Below are positions 1-11,569 of a stretch of DNA of 64,000 bases, piece by piece. The stretch's first letter is position 1. Every line of letters starts with the position of its first letter. The notes beneath the pieces were generated by a model, which made no database searches, was not told the origin of the DNA, and saw only the letters and a list, made by a program, of their open reading frames with translations. The position numbers and the translations under genes are program-made. The DNA comes from Flavobacteriaceae bacterium. Its GTDB lineage: Bacteria; Bacteroidota; Bacteroidia; Flavobacteriales; Flavobacteriaceae. The DNA lies in NCBI GenBank assembly GCA_027082925.1, contig JALWTD010000017.1, positions 248,001-312,000 on the forward strand. Reading direction: 5' to 3'.

Positions 1-40
1 TCTGTTTATTAAGCACAGATTGCATTTTTTCTGATAACAT
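1..40 (-). CDS. N-terminus of a truncated CDS, possibly ferritin-like (MLSEKMQSVLNKQ...)
   Basis: Reverse complement of 1-40 reads ATG TTA TCA GAA AAA ATG CAA TCT GTG CTT AAT AAA CAG; resembles ferritin N-termini, but only 13 aa are visible. Confidence 0.4.
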   Translation of the reverse strand, partial: MLSEKMQSVLNKQ

Positions 41-54
41 AACGCTTTTTAGTT

Positions 55-936
55 TTATGATTGGTAATTGGCTACAAAGTTACTTATTTTTTTCTTCAAA
101 ACTGAAGATGCTTCCACTAAAGGCAATCTCACATGCGGTGAGCATATTTTTAAAGTCTCTAACATTGTTTTTATACCTGCAGGGTTTCCTTCTTCAAAAA
201 TAAAATCTACCCCATCTATAAACTTGTAAAACTGTGTATAAGCAGCTTTGTTATCGCCTTGCATTGCAAGTCGGATCATTTTTGAAAAAGACTCCGGAAA
301 TGCCTGTCCAATTACCGATATTACTCCGGCTCCTCCCAACAGTGTCATTGGAAGCGCAATCATATCATCGCCTGAAATAACTAAAAATTCATTTGGTACA
401 TCTTTAAGCAATCGCATCGCTTGTTCTATATCTCCGGCAGCTTCTTTTACACCAATTATATTTTCAAAATCAGAGGCCAATCTAACAATTGTGTTTGGTT
501 CTACATTTTTACCTGTTCTACTTGGCACATTATAAATAATAACCGGCACATCACTTGCCAAAGCTATTGCTTTAAAATGCTGGTAAAATCCTTCTTGAGT
601 GGGCTTATTGTAATACGGTGCAACCGAAAGTATTGCGCTAAAATTTGACAAATCTGTCGATTTTATTTCTTCCACAACGGCTGCTGTATTGTTTCCTCCA
701 ATTCCCAAGACCAAAGGAACTCTTTTAGCTGTAACGCTAACAATTGTTTGTTTTACTTGCTCCTTTTCTTCAAGTGTAAGTGTTGCAGGTTCGCCGGTTG
801 TACCCAGCACCACCAAATAATCTACACCTTGCGTAATTTGATAATTTACCAAGCGCTCTAACGCTTCAAAATCAATAGATTTGTCGCTATTAAACGGTGT
901 TACCAAAGCCACACCTGTACCTAACAATTTTTTCAT
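55..936 (-). CDS. dapA: 4-hydroxy-tetrahydrodipicolinate synthase
   Basis: [41 protein letters not shown] and GVKEAAGD motifs. Confidence 0.96.
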   Translation of the reverse strand: MKKLLGTGVALVTPFNSDKSIDFEALERLVNYQITQGVDYLVVLGTTGEPATLTLEEKEQVKQTIVSVTAKRVPLVLGIGGNNTAAVVEEIKSTDLSNFSAILSVAPYYNKPTQEGFYQHFKAIALASDVPVIIYNVPSRTGKNVEPNTIVRLASDFENIIGVKEAAGDIEQAMRLLKDVPNEFLVISGDDMIALPMTLLGGAGVISVIGQAFPESFSKMIRLAMQGDNKAAYTQFYKFIDGVDFIFEEGNPAGIKTMLETLKICSPHVRLPLVEASSVLKKKISNFVANYQS

Positions 937-1469
937 TCTATCATTTTTAAAATCCGCAAATATTTTTTTAGTTCTTGATTAAATAAATGCACATTATCCG
1001 GTTTACAATCAATTAATAAATCATAAAACCTATTATTTAAATGTGCAAATCCAACCTTAAATTTAATATTACTTTGCAATAATAATAAGTTACTGTATAA
1101 CGCATCAACTTTACTATAGTTAATTAACAAATCGTATTTTTTTGTTAAAATATGTTTTGCTTTTTCTGATTTTACAGCACCAAACCAACCAAAATCATTT
1201 GGAGAAATAATAGCTGCCTGAAGTGAATTTTCTTTTTGAAGTTTTTGAGGTTTTTCTTGATAGAGAATTGTTTCTAATTTATTTTTAGAAATACCAACAA
1301 TGTCTTGAACGTCTTTTTCAATCAATTCCTTTTCTGAAGCATCGTCTAAAATAATAAGCACTGTTTTTATTAAATTAGAACCCGTTTCTGTTGGTTTATT
1401 AAGTAACTCTGATACTTTTTTGTTAAAAAATATTTGGTTGCTTTTTCGTTTAAATCCTGTAAAAATCAT
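933..1469 (-). CDS. conserved hypothetical protein (DUF6913-like)
   Basis: 178 aa ORF overlapping dapA by 4 nt; family name from memory of flavobacterial dapA neighbourhoods. Confidence 0.6.
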   Translation of the reverse strand: MIFTGFKRKSNQIFFNKKVSELLNKPTETGSNLIKTVLIILDDASEKELIEKDVQDIVGISKNKLETILYQEKPQKLQKENSLQAAIISPNDFGWFGAVKSEKAKHILTKKYDLLINYSKVDALYSNLLLLQSNIKFKVGFAHLNNRFYDLLIDCKPDNVHLFNQELKKYLRILKMIE

Positions 1470-1522
1470 CTATATTTACCATTACAATCGCAAAATTAAT
1501 TAAAATCATTAGTATTTAAGCA

Positions 1523-2275
1523 ATGAAAAAAAATATAATTCTTTTTTTAACCTTTCTTTCACTATTGTCATGTGAAAATTCTTCCAAAAAACTCGTTAAA
1601 ATAGAGGGAACTCTCATTCCTATTGATGAAAAAATAGATTCAAAAAAAGAGATAGAAGACTTTGTAGCACCTTTTAAAGCTCAGGTAGAAAGTGAAATGA
1701 ATAAAGCCTTAAGTTACACTCCCATTAATTTAACCTCTACAGATGGAGAATTAGAAAGTACACTAGGCAATTTTATGGCAGATCTTTGCTATCAAAAAGC
1801 AAATCCTATTTTTAATGCTAAAACAGGGAAAAATATAGATTTTGCCATGTTTAATTTTGGCGGGATTAGAGCCGATATTTCTAAAGGTGGAATTACTAAT
1901 TTACATGCTTTTAAACTTATGCCTTTTGAAAATCAATTAGTTGTTGTGGAGCTTAGTGCTAATAAATTAAATGAACTGGTTCATTATTTAATTACAGAAA
2001 AAAAGGCACATCCTTTATCTAAGCAAGTAAAATTAACCCTCGAAAAAAATGGTTATTCCTTCAAAATAAACAATAAAAATATTGACTCTACAAAAACGTA
2101 TTTTGTACTTACTTCAGACTATCTTCAAAACGGTGGTGATCACATGAATTTCTTTAAAAACCCTATAAGCCTTTTTAAAACAGATTATAAATTTAGAAAT
2201 GCAATTATTGATTACCTTAAAGAAACAGATACGGTAACTGTAAGATTAGACGGAAGATTTAGCTACAAAAAGTAA
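1523..2275 (+). CDS. lipoprotein consisting of a 5'-nucleotidase C-terminal domain
   Basis: Signal peptide with lipobox LLSC; ESTLGNFMADL, NFGGIRADI and YLQNGGDHMNFF motifs. Confidence 0.88.
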   Translation: MKKNIILFLTFLSLLSCENSSKKLVKIEGTLIPIDEKIDSKKEIEDFVAPFKAQVESEMNKALSYTPINLTSTDGELESTLGNFMADLCYQKANPIFNAKTGKNIDFAMFNFGGIRADISKGGITNLHAFKLMPFENQLVVVELSANKLNELVHYLITEKKAHPLSKQVKLTLEKNGYSFKINNKNIDSTKTYFVLTSDYLQNGGDHMNFFKNPISLFKTDYKFRNAIIDYLKETDTVTVRLDGRFSYKK

Positions 2276-2281
2276 ACAATT

Positions 2282-3193
2282 ATGAAACGAAGACACTTTA
2301 TACAAACATCTACAGCGGCTACGGCATTTTTAACACTTGGAGGACTCTCATTACAGTCTTTTAGCAAAAAAACTACGAAACACATTACCATTTTACATAC
2401 CAATGATGTGCATAGCCATATAGAACCTTTTCCTAGCAATCATTACAAAACACCTAACAAAGGAGGTATTGCCAGAAGAGCAACGCTTGTTGAAAAAATT
2501 AGAAAAGAAAATCCGAATACACTATTGCTTGATGCCGGTGATATTTTCCAAGGCACTCCTTATTTTAACTTTTACGGAGGCGAAATTGAGTTTAAATTAA
2601 TGAGCTTGCTAAAATACGACGCCGCAACTATTGGTAATCATGATTTTGACAACAGTGTAGAAGGACTTTACAAACAACTACCTCATGCCAAATTTGATTT
2701 TTTATCTGCAAATTACGATTTTAAAAACACGATTTTAAACGGCCATGTAAAACCTTACAAGGTTTTTATAAAAGATACTATTAAAATTGGTGTTTTTGGG
2801 CTTGGTATTGAATTACAAGGACTTGTTGATCCTAAGATGTACAAAGAGACTAAATACCTAGACCCTATTGAAATTGCTCAAGATATGAGTCGAATTTTGA
2901 AAGAAGAAGAAAAGTGCGATTTAATTATTTGCTTATCTCACCTTGGTTACACGTATGACAACAAGGATACTGTAAGCGATTTAATTTTAGCTTCTAAAAC
3001 AAAAAATATAGATTTGATAATTGGCGGTCATACACACACTTTTTTAGATAAGCCAACAGTTGTTAAAAATAGAATAGGAGCCAACGTTTTAGTGAATCAA
3101 GTAGGTTGTTACGGTATTAATGTAGGACGAATTGATTTCTATTTCGATGACGCTAAAAATGTAACTAACAAAGGAGTGAGTATAACTGTTTAA
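2282..3193 (+). CDS. 5'-nucleotidase N-terminal metallophosphoesterase with Tat-like signal
   Basis: KRRHFIQ twin-arginine start; ILHTNDVHSH, DAGDIFQGTPYF, GNHDFD and GGHTHTF metallophosphatase motifs. Confidence 0.92.
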   Translation: MKRRHFIQTSTAATAFLTLGGLSLQSFSKKTTKHITILHTNDVHSHIEPFPSNHYKTPNKGGIARRATLVEKIRKENPNTLLLDAGDIFQGTPYFNFYGGEIEFKLMSLLKYDAATIGNHDFDNSVEGLYKQLPHAKFDFLSANYDFKNTILNGHVKPYKVFIKDTIKIGVFGLGIELQGLVDPKMYKETKYLDPIEIAQDMSRILKEEEKCDLIICLSHLGYTYDNKDTVSDLILASKTKNIDLIIGGHTHTFLDKPTVVKNRIGANVLVNQVGCYGINVGRIDFYFDDAKNVTNKGVSITV

Positions 3194-3205
3194 AAATATA
3201 AAACT

Positions 3206-4240
3206 ATGAGAATAGAATCGGGTATTAAATTAGGGTTTAAAGATGTAATGATTCGCCCTAAACGTTCTACTTTAAAATCTAGATCTGAAGTTTCTCTCAA
3301 CAGAGACTTTACATTTTTACACAGTAAAATACCGTGGAGCGGAGTACCAATAATGGCAGCAAATATGGATACTGTCGGTACTTTTGAAATGGCTAAAGCA
3401 CTGGCCGAACATCGTGTTTTTACAGCCATTCACAAACACTATTCGTTAGATGCTTGGAACCATTTTATGCAATCAAATAACATCTGCGATTACATTGCCG
3501 TAAGTACCGGAATAAGTGATAAGGATTCAGAAAAAACAGCTGCTATTTTTAAACAGCACCCGCAATTAAAATTTATTTGTATTGATGTTGCAAATGGCTA
3601 TTCTGAACGTTTTGTGAATTTTGTAAAAAAAATGCGTGAAAAATATCCAGATAAAGTTATTATCGCAGGAAATGTAGTTACCGGAGAAATGGTTGAAGAA
3701 TTGTTATTAGCCGGCGCCGATATTGTAAAAGTAGGTATTGGACCCGGATCTGTATGCACAACAAGAGTAAAAACCGGTGTAGGATACCCACAACTTTCTG
3801 CAATTATTGAGTGTGCCGATGCTGCTCACGGATTAGGCGGACAAATTGTTTCTGATGGCGGATGTAAAGTTCCCGGTGATATTGCCAAAGCTTTTGGTGG
3901 TGGTGCAGACTTTGTAATGCTTGGAGGTATGTTGGCAGGACACGAAGAAAGCGGAGGTAATAGCATAGAAATTGACGGTAAAAAATACAAACAATTTTAC
4001 GGTATGAGTTCAGAAACGGCAATGAATATACATGCCGGAGGTGTTGCTAATTATAGAGCTTCTGAAGGAAAAACTGTAGAAATTCATTATAGAGGAACTG
4101 TTCAAAATACCATTAAAGATATATTAGGAGGTTTGCGATCTACTTGTACCTATGTGGGTGCTAACAGATTAAAAGAACTGACAAAAAGAACAACTTTTAT
4201 TAGAGTTCAGGAACAACACAATCAAGTGTTCTCAAAATAA
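3206..4240 (+). CDS. guaC: GMP reductase
   Basis: [49 protein letters not shown]. Confidence 0.95.
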   Translation: MRIESGIKLGFKDVMIRPKRSTLKSRSEVSLNRDFTFLHSKIPWSGVPIMAANMDTVGTFEMAKALAEHRVFTAIHKHYSLDAWNHFMQSNNICDYIAVSTGISDKDSEKTAAIFKQHPQLKFICIDVANGYSERFVNFVKKMREKYPDKVIIAGNVVTGEMVEELLLAGADIVKVGIGPGSVCTTRVKTGVGYPQLSAIIECADAAHGLGGQIVSDGGCKVPGDIAKAFGGGADFVMLGGMLAGHEESGGNSIEIDGKKYKQFYGMSSETAMNIHAGGVANYRASEGKTVEIHYRGTVQNTIKDILGGLRSTCTYVGANRLKELTKRTTFIRVQEQHNQVFSK

Positions 4241-4243
4241 TTC

Positions 4244-4897
4244 TTACGCCGTGGTTTTTTGAACCATAGAACGGTAAATTAAATATTGAGCTATTATATA
4301 AGTAATCATAATTACACTCTTAAAAATCTCTTTAGAAACATAAAATTTATTAATCGCAAGAATAGAATCTGAAGTGATAAAAAACAACGCTCCAAGTAAC
4401 ATAAATAGCGATTTTGTTGTTCTAGAGGTAATGTAATTTAAAAGAGAAATTGCTCCAAACAAAGAAATAACTACACCGTACACTGTAACCGGTAACAACA
4501 TTTCATTTAAAACATCTTTTAAAGTATATAACAATACAGAAAACGTAATAATAAAAGGTATAAAGGAAATTGCTTTTACCTTTATATCAGATTTTGGAAT
4601 ATCACTAACTACAATCTTAATAAATAATAAATGAGCGATTAAAAAAGAAAGCAATCCCAAATTAAAAAAGAAAGAACCTTCATAAACCAAAAAAGCATCT
4701 CCTAAAAAAGAAAACAATAGAGCTCTAACATACCAATTATTCTTTTCAGAAACCGAAACATGGTACAATAATAGTAATGATAATAAAATAAAAGGTTTAA
4801 AGATGAAAATAAGATATGGAATATGAAAAATTATTCCGGCAATATCTAAAACAGAAACTAGTAAGAATATAAAACTTACAATTTTAACTTTCCCCAC
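4244..4897 (-). CDS. YhhN-family (lysoplasmalogenase-like) membrane protein
   Basis: Multi-TM protein with FSFLGDAFLVYEG and SDSILAINKF patterns typical of YhhN. Confidence 0.75.
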   Translation of the reverse strand: MGKVKIVSFIFLLVSVLDIAGIIFHIPYLIFIFKPFILLSLLLLYHVSVSEKNNWYVRALLFSFLGDAFLVYEGSFFFNLGLLSFLIAHLLFIKIVVSDIPKSDIKVKAISFIPFIITFSVLLYTLKDVLNEMLLPVTVYGVVISLFGAISLLNYITSRTTKSLFMLLGALFFITSDSILAINKFYVSKEIFKSVIMITYIIAQYLIYRSMVQKTTA

Positions 4898-5003
4898 TTT
4901 ATAAAAAAATTAGTTTTACACGGGTAAGATACAATTATTTTTTTATTTATACCATTTAGAATGATTTTTAGTAAATTTACATTCCTTTATAACACAATAA
5001 ATT

Positions 5004-5651
5004 ATGATACCCAAAGAAGTCTTTATTAAAGAAAAATTAAGTGACTACTATTCTCATATTTTTGAAAAAGAACTTGTCCAAGAAATTATAAATGTAGGAG
5101 ATTACAGAACTATTAGAAACGGCGAGTTACTTATAGATATTGGAGATCGTATGACTCATGTTCCTTTAATATTAGACGGTGCTGTAAAAATTATTAGAGA
5201 AGATAAAAATGGAGATGAAATTGCTTTGTATTTTCTAGAAAGAGGTGATACCTGCGCCATTTCTTTTGTAAACTGTATTAACCGAAGTAAAAGTATGTTT
5301 AGAGGTATTGCTGAAAAAGATACAGAAGGTATTTTTATTCCTGTTGATAAAGTAGACGAATGGCTAAAAAAATATGAATCTTGGAGACACTTTATTATTG
5401 ACAGCTATCATATGCGTTTAATTGAAATGGTAGAATCTATTGATAGTTTGGCATTTATGAAACTAGACAACAGATTGTATAAATACTTAACTGATAAGGT
5501 AAAAATAATGAGAGATAACACCTTAATAGTTACACACCAAGAAATAGCAAATGATATTAACACTTCTCGTGTAGTAGTTTCCAGACTCTTAAAACAACTT
5601 GAAAACAAAGGGAAAATTAAAATTAAACGAAACAGAATAATTGTTTCTTAA
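5004..5651 (+). CDS. Crp/Fnr-family transcriptional regulator
   Basis: cNMP-binding-like domain plus C-terminal HTH (VTHQEIANDINTSRVVVSRLLKQLENKG). Confidence 0.92.
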   Translation: MIPKEVFIKEKLSDYYSHIFEKELVQEIINVGDYRTIRNGELLIDIGDRMTHVPLILDGAVKIIREDKNGDEIALYFLERGDTCAISFVNCINRSKSMFRGIAEKDTEGIFIPVDKVDEWLKKYESWRHFIIDSYHMRLIEMVESIDSLAFMKLDNRLYKYLTDKVKIMRDNTLIVTHQEIANDINTSRVVVSRLLKQLENKGKIKIKRNRIIVS

Positions 5652-5656
5652 TTATT

Positions 5657-7783
<2,127 letters not shown>

Positions 7784-7886
7784 TTATATCATATATCTAG
7801 ATTTTAAACTGCAGTAACTTTACATAGAAATTAGAAGCTATGTTAAAGGTACTTAAATTAAATTATTGTTAAATAAAACCAATATA

Positions 7887-9119
7887 ATGAAAAATATACT
7901 TATTCTAGGCGCAGGAACTTCAGGAACAATGATGGCTAATCACCTAAGACCGAAGTTAAAAAAAGACCAATGGAACATTACCATTGTTGATCAATATAGA
8001 ACGCATTATTATCAACCTGGATTTTTATTTCTTCCTTTTGATATATATACTGAAGACCAAGTAAAAAAGGTAGGTAAAAAATTTATTCCAAAAGGTGTTA
8101 ATTACATTCAAAAAAAGATAGAAAAAATTATTCCTACAGAAAATAAAGTAGAATTAGAAGACGAAACTTTAAGCTACGATATTTTAATTATTGCAACCGG
8201 CTCTAAAATTGCTCCGGAAGAAGTAGAAGGAATGAAAGGTAAAAATTGGCACAAAAATGTATTCGATTTTTACACTTACGAAGGATCTTTAGCCCTAAGA
8301 AACAAATTGAGAGAATGGGAAGGTGGGAAATTAGTTGTTCATTTAACTGAAATGCCTATTAAATGTCCTGTTGCTCCATTAGAATTTGCATTTTTAGCCG
8401 ATTCTTACTTCACAAAAAAAGGAATGAGAGACAAAGTAGATTTAACATATGTAACGCCTCTTTCAGGAGCATTTACAAAAGCAAAATCTTCTGAATCTTT
8501 AGGATACTTATTAAAAGAAAAAAACATCAAATTAGAAACTGATTTCGCTATTGAAAGCGTTGATAATGATGGTAATAAAATTATTGATTACGGTGGAAGA
8601 GAAATTGAGTACGATTTACTTGTAACAATTCCAACCAATATGGGAGACGAAGTTATTGAACGCTCTGGAATGGGTGATGACTTAAACTTTATACCTACTC
8701 ACCATAACACTTTACAATCACTAGAACATGAAAATGTGTTTATTATAGGTGATGCTACCAACATTCCTGCTTCTAAAGCCGGTTCTGTTGCACACTTTGA
8801 AGCTGAAACATTAACAGACAACATTTTATTGTATATAGACGGAAAACCTTTAAAAGAAGAGTTTGACGGACACGCAAACTGTTTTATAGAAACAGGTCAC
8901 AATAAAGCATTATTGATAGACTTTAACTACAAACAAGAACCTGTAGAAGGAACATTTCCTTTCCCTGTAGTTGGTCCACTAAAACTTTTAAAAGAAAGTG
9001 TATTTAATCACTGGGGAAAATTAGCCTTCAGATGGATTTACTGGAATATGCTACTAAAAGGAATTGCAATTCCGTTTATAAGCAGAAATATGAGTACAAA
9101 AGGAAAAAAAATTAATTAA
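7887..9119 (+). CDS. FAD-dependent NAD(P)/sulfide:quinone oxidoreductase-like protein
   Basis: ILGAGTSGTMMANHL FAD motif, PIKCPVAPLEFAF Cys motif, VFIIGDATNIPASKAGSVAHFEA; ATG at 7887 preferred over the TTG at 7866. Confidence 0.87.
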   Translation: MKNILILGAGTSGTMMANHLRPKLKKDQWNITIVDQYRTHYYQPGFLFLPFDIYTEDQVKKVGKKFIPKGVNYIQKKIEKIIPTENKVELEDETLSYDILIIATGSKIAPEEVEGMKGKNWHKNVFDFYTYEGSLALRNKLREWEGGKLVVHLTEMPIKCPVAPLEFAFLADSYFTKKGMRDKVDLTYVTPLSGAFTKAKSSESLGYLLKEKNIKLETDFAIESVDNDGNKIIDYGGREIEYDLLVTIPTNMGDEVIERSGMGDDLNFIPTHHNTLQSLEHENVFIIGDATNIPASKAGSVAHFEAETLTDNILLYIDGKPLKEEFDGHANCFIETGHNKALLIDFNYKQEPVEGTFPFPVVGPLKLLKESVFNHWGKLAFRWIYWNMLLKGIAIPFISRNMSTKGKKIN

Positions 9120-9142
9120 AAACAACTATAAATTTAAATATT

Positions 9143-9451
9143 ATGGAAGCAGTATTAGCAGGAATTAAAGTAATGGTTACTGATGACGGTTACTTAACAG
9201 ATTTTTCTCAATGGAATGAAGATATCGCAAGAGAAATTGCAAAAAATGAAGGTATTGAAATGACTGACCGCCACTGGGAAGTTATTAAATGGATTCAAGA
9301 GCAAGTTAAAGCAGGAAACCCTTTATCTGTTAGAGGAATTAAAAAAAGTGGAGTACTTGATATTAAAGAGTTTTACGCTCTTTTCCCAGGAGGTCCTTTA
9401 AAATTATCAACTAAAATAGCTGGTGTACCAAAACCTAAAAGCTGTATCTAA
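9143..9451 (+). CDS. TusE/DsrC-family sulfur-carrier protein
   Basis: W-x-E-x-IA-REIA, PGGPLKLSTKIAGVPKPKSCI C-terminus with penultimate Cys. Confidence 0.92.
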   Translation: MEAVLAGIKVMVTDDGYLTDFSQWNEDIAREIAKNEGIEMTDRHWEVIKWIQEQVKAGNPLSVRGIKKSGVLDIKEFYALFPGGPLKLSTKIAGVPKPKSCI

Positions 9452-9462
9452 AATACAAAATC

Positions 9463-9939
9463 ATGGGAAATACTAAAGTTAAAAAAATGCTTTTTATTTT
9501 ATCAAAAGCATCTATTGAAAACGTATACGCCGCATTTATTATGGCAAATGGAGCAAGAATGGAAGGTATTGAAGCTGAAATATTCTTCACATTTTTCGGA
9601 CTGGAAGCTATTCAAAAAGATAAGCTAGAACATTTACATGTAGCAACTGTTGGAAACCCAGCAATGCACATTCCAACTATAATAGGTGGACTGCCAGGAA
9701 TGGAAGCTGTTGCTACCAAAATGATGAAAAAAGAAATGGAAAAATTAGATATGCCACCTGTAGATGAATTTTTAGAAATCTTATCTGCTTCAGGCGTTAA
9801 ACTTTGGGCTTGTAAATTAGCTGTTGATATGTTCCATTTAAAACAAGAAGACTTAATTGACGACTTAGACGGAATATTAACTATTGGTGATTTTTACAAC
9901 GAAGCCAATGTTGAAGGAACTCAAATGCTATTTATCTAA
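9463..9939 (+). CDS. DsrE/DsrF/DrsH-like (DsrE2-type) family protein
   Basis: Rossmann-like N-terminus, FTFFGLEAI, GVKLWACKLAVDMF with conserved Cys. Confidence 0.88.
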   Translation: MGNTKVKKMLFILSKASIENVYAAFIMANGARMEGIEAEIFFTFFGLEAIQKDKLEHLHVATVGNPAMHIPTIIGGLPGMEAVATKMMKKEMEKLDMPPVDEFLEILSASGVKLWACKLAVDMFHLKQEDLIDDLDGILTIGDFYNEANVEGTQMLFI

Positions 9940-9956
9940 TAATAAATTTGTTACAA

Positions 9957-9992
9957 CAAAAAAGCCAGAACAATAGTTCTGGCTTTTTTTAT
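9957..9992. terminator. bidirectional intrinsic terminator between dsrE-like gene and gapdh
   Basis: AAAAAAGCCAGAAC-aata-GTTCTGGCTTTTTTT. Confidence 0.9.
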
Positions 9993-10003
9993 TAATTGTA
10001 ATA

Positions 10004-11449
10004 CTAATAATACGTATACCTTCTTACTTGCGATATGTACTTGGCCAACCTCATTACTTGATGACTATATCCATACTCATTATCATACCAAACATACAAC
10101 ACAACTTTTGAACCATCATGATTTGATATTGTTGCGTTGCTGTCAAAAATTGAAGGAGCTGAAGTTCCTACAATGTCTGACGAAACCAACTCATTACTTA
10201 AAGAATACTTTATTTGCTCTACCAAATCACCTTCTAAAGCAAATTTTTTCATGACCGTATTTATGGTCTCCTTACTTGCCCCATTTTCTAAATGTAAATT
10301 TAAAATTGCTAAAGAACCATTTGGTACGGGCACTCTAATAGCGCTAGAAGTAAGTTTCCCTTCAAAAGAAGGTAAGGCTTTAGATACTGCTTTACCTGCA
10401 CCTGTTTCTGTTATCACCATATTTAGTGCCGCTGCTCTACCTCTTCTGTATTTTTTATGCATATTGTCAACCAAATTTTGATCGTTTGTGTATGCGTGAA
10501 TCGTTTCTAAATGTCCATTTTTTACGCCAAAATTATCTTCAATTACCTTTAAAATTGGTGTAATTGCATTTGTTGTACAAGATGCTGCTGAAAAAATATC
10601 AACTTCAGCCGGATTATAGTTTTTATGATTAACCCCATGTACAATATTTGGAATTCCTTTCCCTGGCGCTGTTAACAATACTTTTGAAACTCCTTTTGCC
10701 TTCAAATGTTTACTTAACGCTTCTTTATCTCTAAACGCCCCTGTATTGTCTATAATTAAAGCATCTGAAATACCGTACAACGTATAATCAATCTCTTCAG
10801 GTTTATTAGCTGAAATCACATTCACTGTTGTACCGTTTATAATGAGTGCTTTATTCTCAAAATCTACTCTAACGGTTCCGTTAAAATCGCCGTGTACAGA
10901 ATCGTTTCTCAATAATGAAGCACGTTTTTCTAAAACAGTTGCTGTTATTTCTCCGCGTGTTACAATGGCTCTTAAGCGCATTAATTTACCTTTCCCTGTT
11001 CGTTCCATTAACTCACGAGCCAATAGTCTTCCTATTCGTCCAAAACCATAAAGAACTATATCTTTGGGCTTAAAACCATTTATATTTTTAGCACCTTTCA
11101 ATTTCTCTTCAACAAAATCGCTAATCAATGGTTTAGATTCGTCTAAATGGTACTCGTACACCAATTTTCCTATATCTATTTTTGAAGGAGGTAATTGTAA
11201 CTTTTTCAATTCTCCTGCAATTTTAACAGCATCAAAAATTGAAATTGGTTTTTCTACAAAATCGCTAGCATATTCTAAAAGACTTAAAATTTGGCTAACA
11301 TTTCTATCAATTAATTGATTTTTAAATAAAATAAGCTCCACAGTATCGTCATACCAAAGATCGCTTATAATTCGAATAAATTCAACGGTTGCTCTTCTCC
11401 TTTCTGTTTGAAAGGAAAGCTCTTTTTCGTAAAGTTTGCTAAAAGACAT
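10004..11449 (-). CDS. glyceraldehyde-3-phosphate dehydrogenase, long form with about 120-aa N-terminal extension
   Basis: GFGRIGRLLARELM, SAASCTTNAITP, WYDNEYGYSHQVMRL. Confidence 0.95.
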   Translation of the reverse strand: MSFSKLYEKELSFQTERRRATVEFIRIISDLWYDDTVELILFKNQLIDRNVSQILSLLEYASDFVEKPISIFDAVKIAGELKKLQLPPSKIDIGKLVYEYHLDESKPLISDFVEEKLKGAKNINGFKPKDIVLYGFGRIGRLLARELMERTGKGKLMRLRAIVTRGEITATVLEKRASLLRNDSVHGDFNGTVRVDFENKALIINGTTVNVISANKPEEIDYTLYGISDALIIDNTGAFRDKEALSKHLKAKGVSKVLLTAPGKGIPNIVHGVNHKNYNPAEVDIFSAASCTTNAITPILKVIEDNFGVKNGHLETIHAYTNDQNLVDNMHKKYRRGRAAALNMVITETGAGKAVSKALPSFEGKLTSSAIRVPVPNGSLAILNLHLENGASKETINTVMKKFALEGDLVEQIKYSLSNELVSSDIVGTSAPSIFDSNATISNHDGSKVVLYVWYDNEYGYSHQVMRLAKYISQVRRYTYY

Positions 11450-11522
11450 TTTAATTGTGTTGTTTTATTTATTTTTTTGCAAAAGTACCAATTTCAAACG
11501 TTTTCGCAACACTTTTACAAAT

Positions 11523-11557
11523 AAAAAATCCTTCCAATAATTGGAAGGATTTTTTTA
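11523..11557 (-). terminator. intrinsic terminator downstream of htrA
   Basis: AAAAAATCCTTCCAA-taa-TTGGAAGGATTTTTT. Confidence 0.85.
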
Positions 11558-11569
11558 ATTTACTATTGT

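Noticed and set aside
10137-11318. Plus-strand ORFs antisense to GAPDH (114, 69 and 84 aa)
   Set aside because: Shadow ORFs opposite a strongly conserved CDS with low-complexity translations; the same applies to most 60-130 aa antisense ORFs in the track (e.g. 248-535, 6060-6643, 11754-12062, 40555-40935, 54470-54880)
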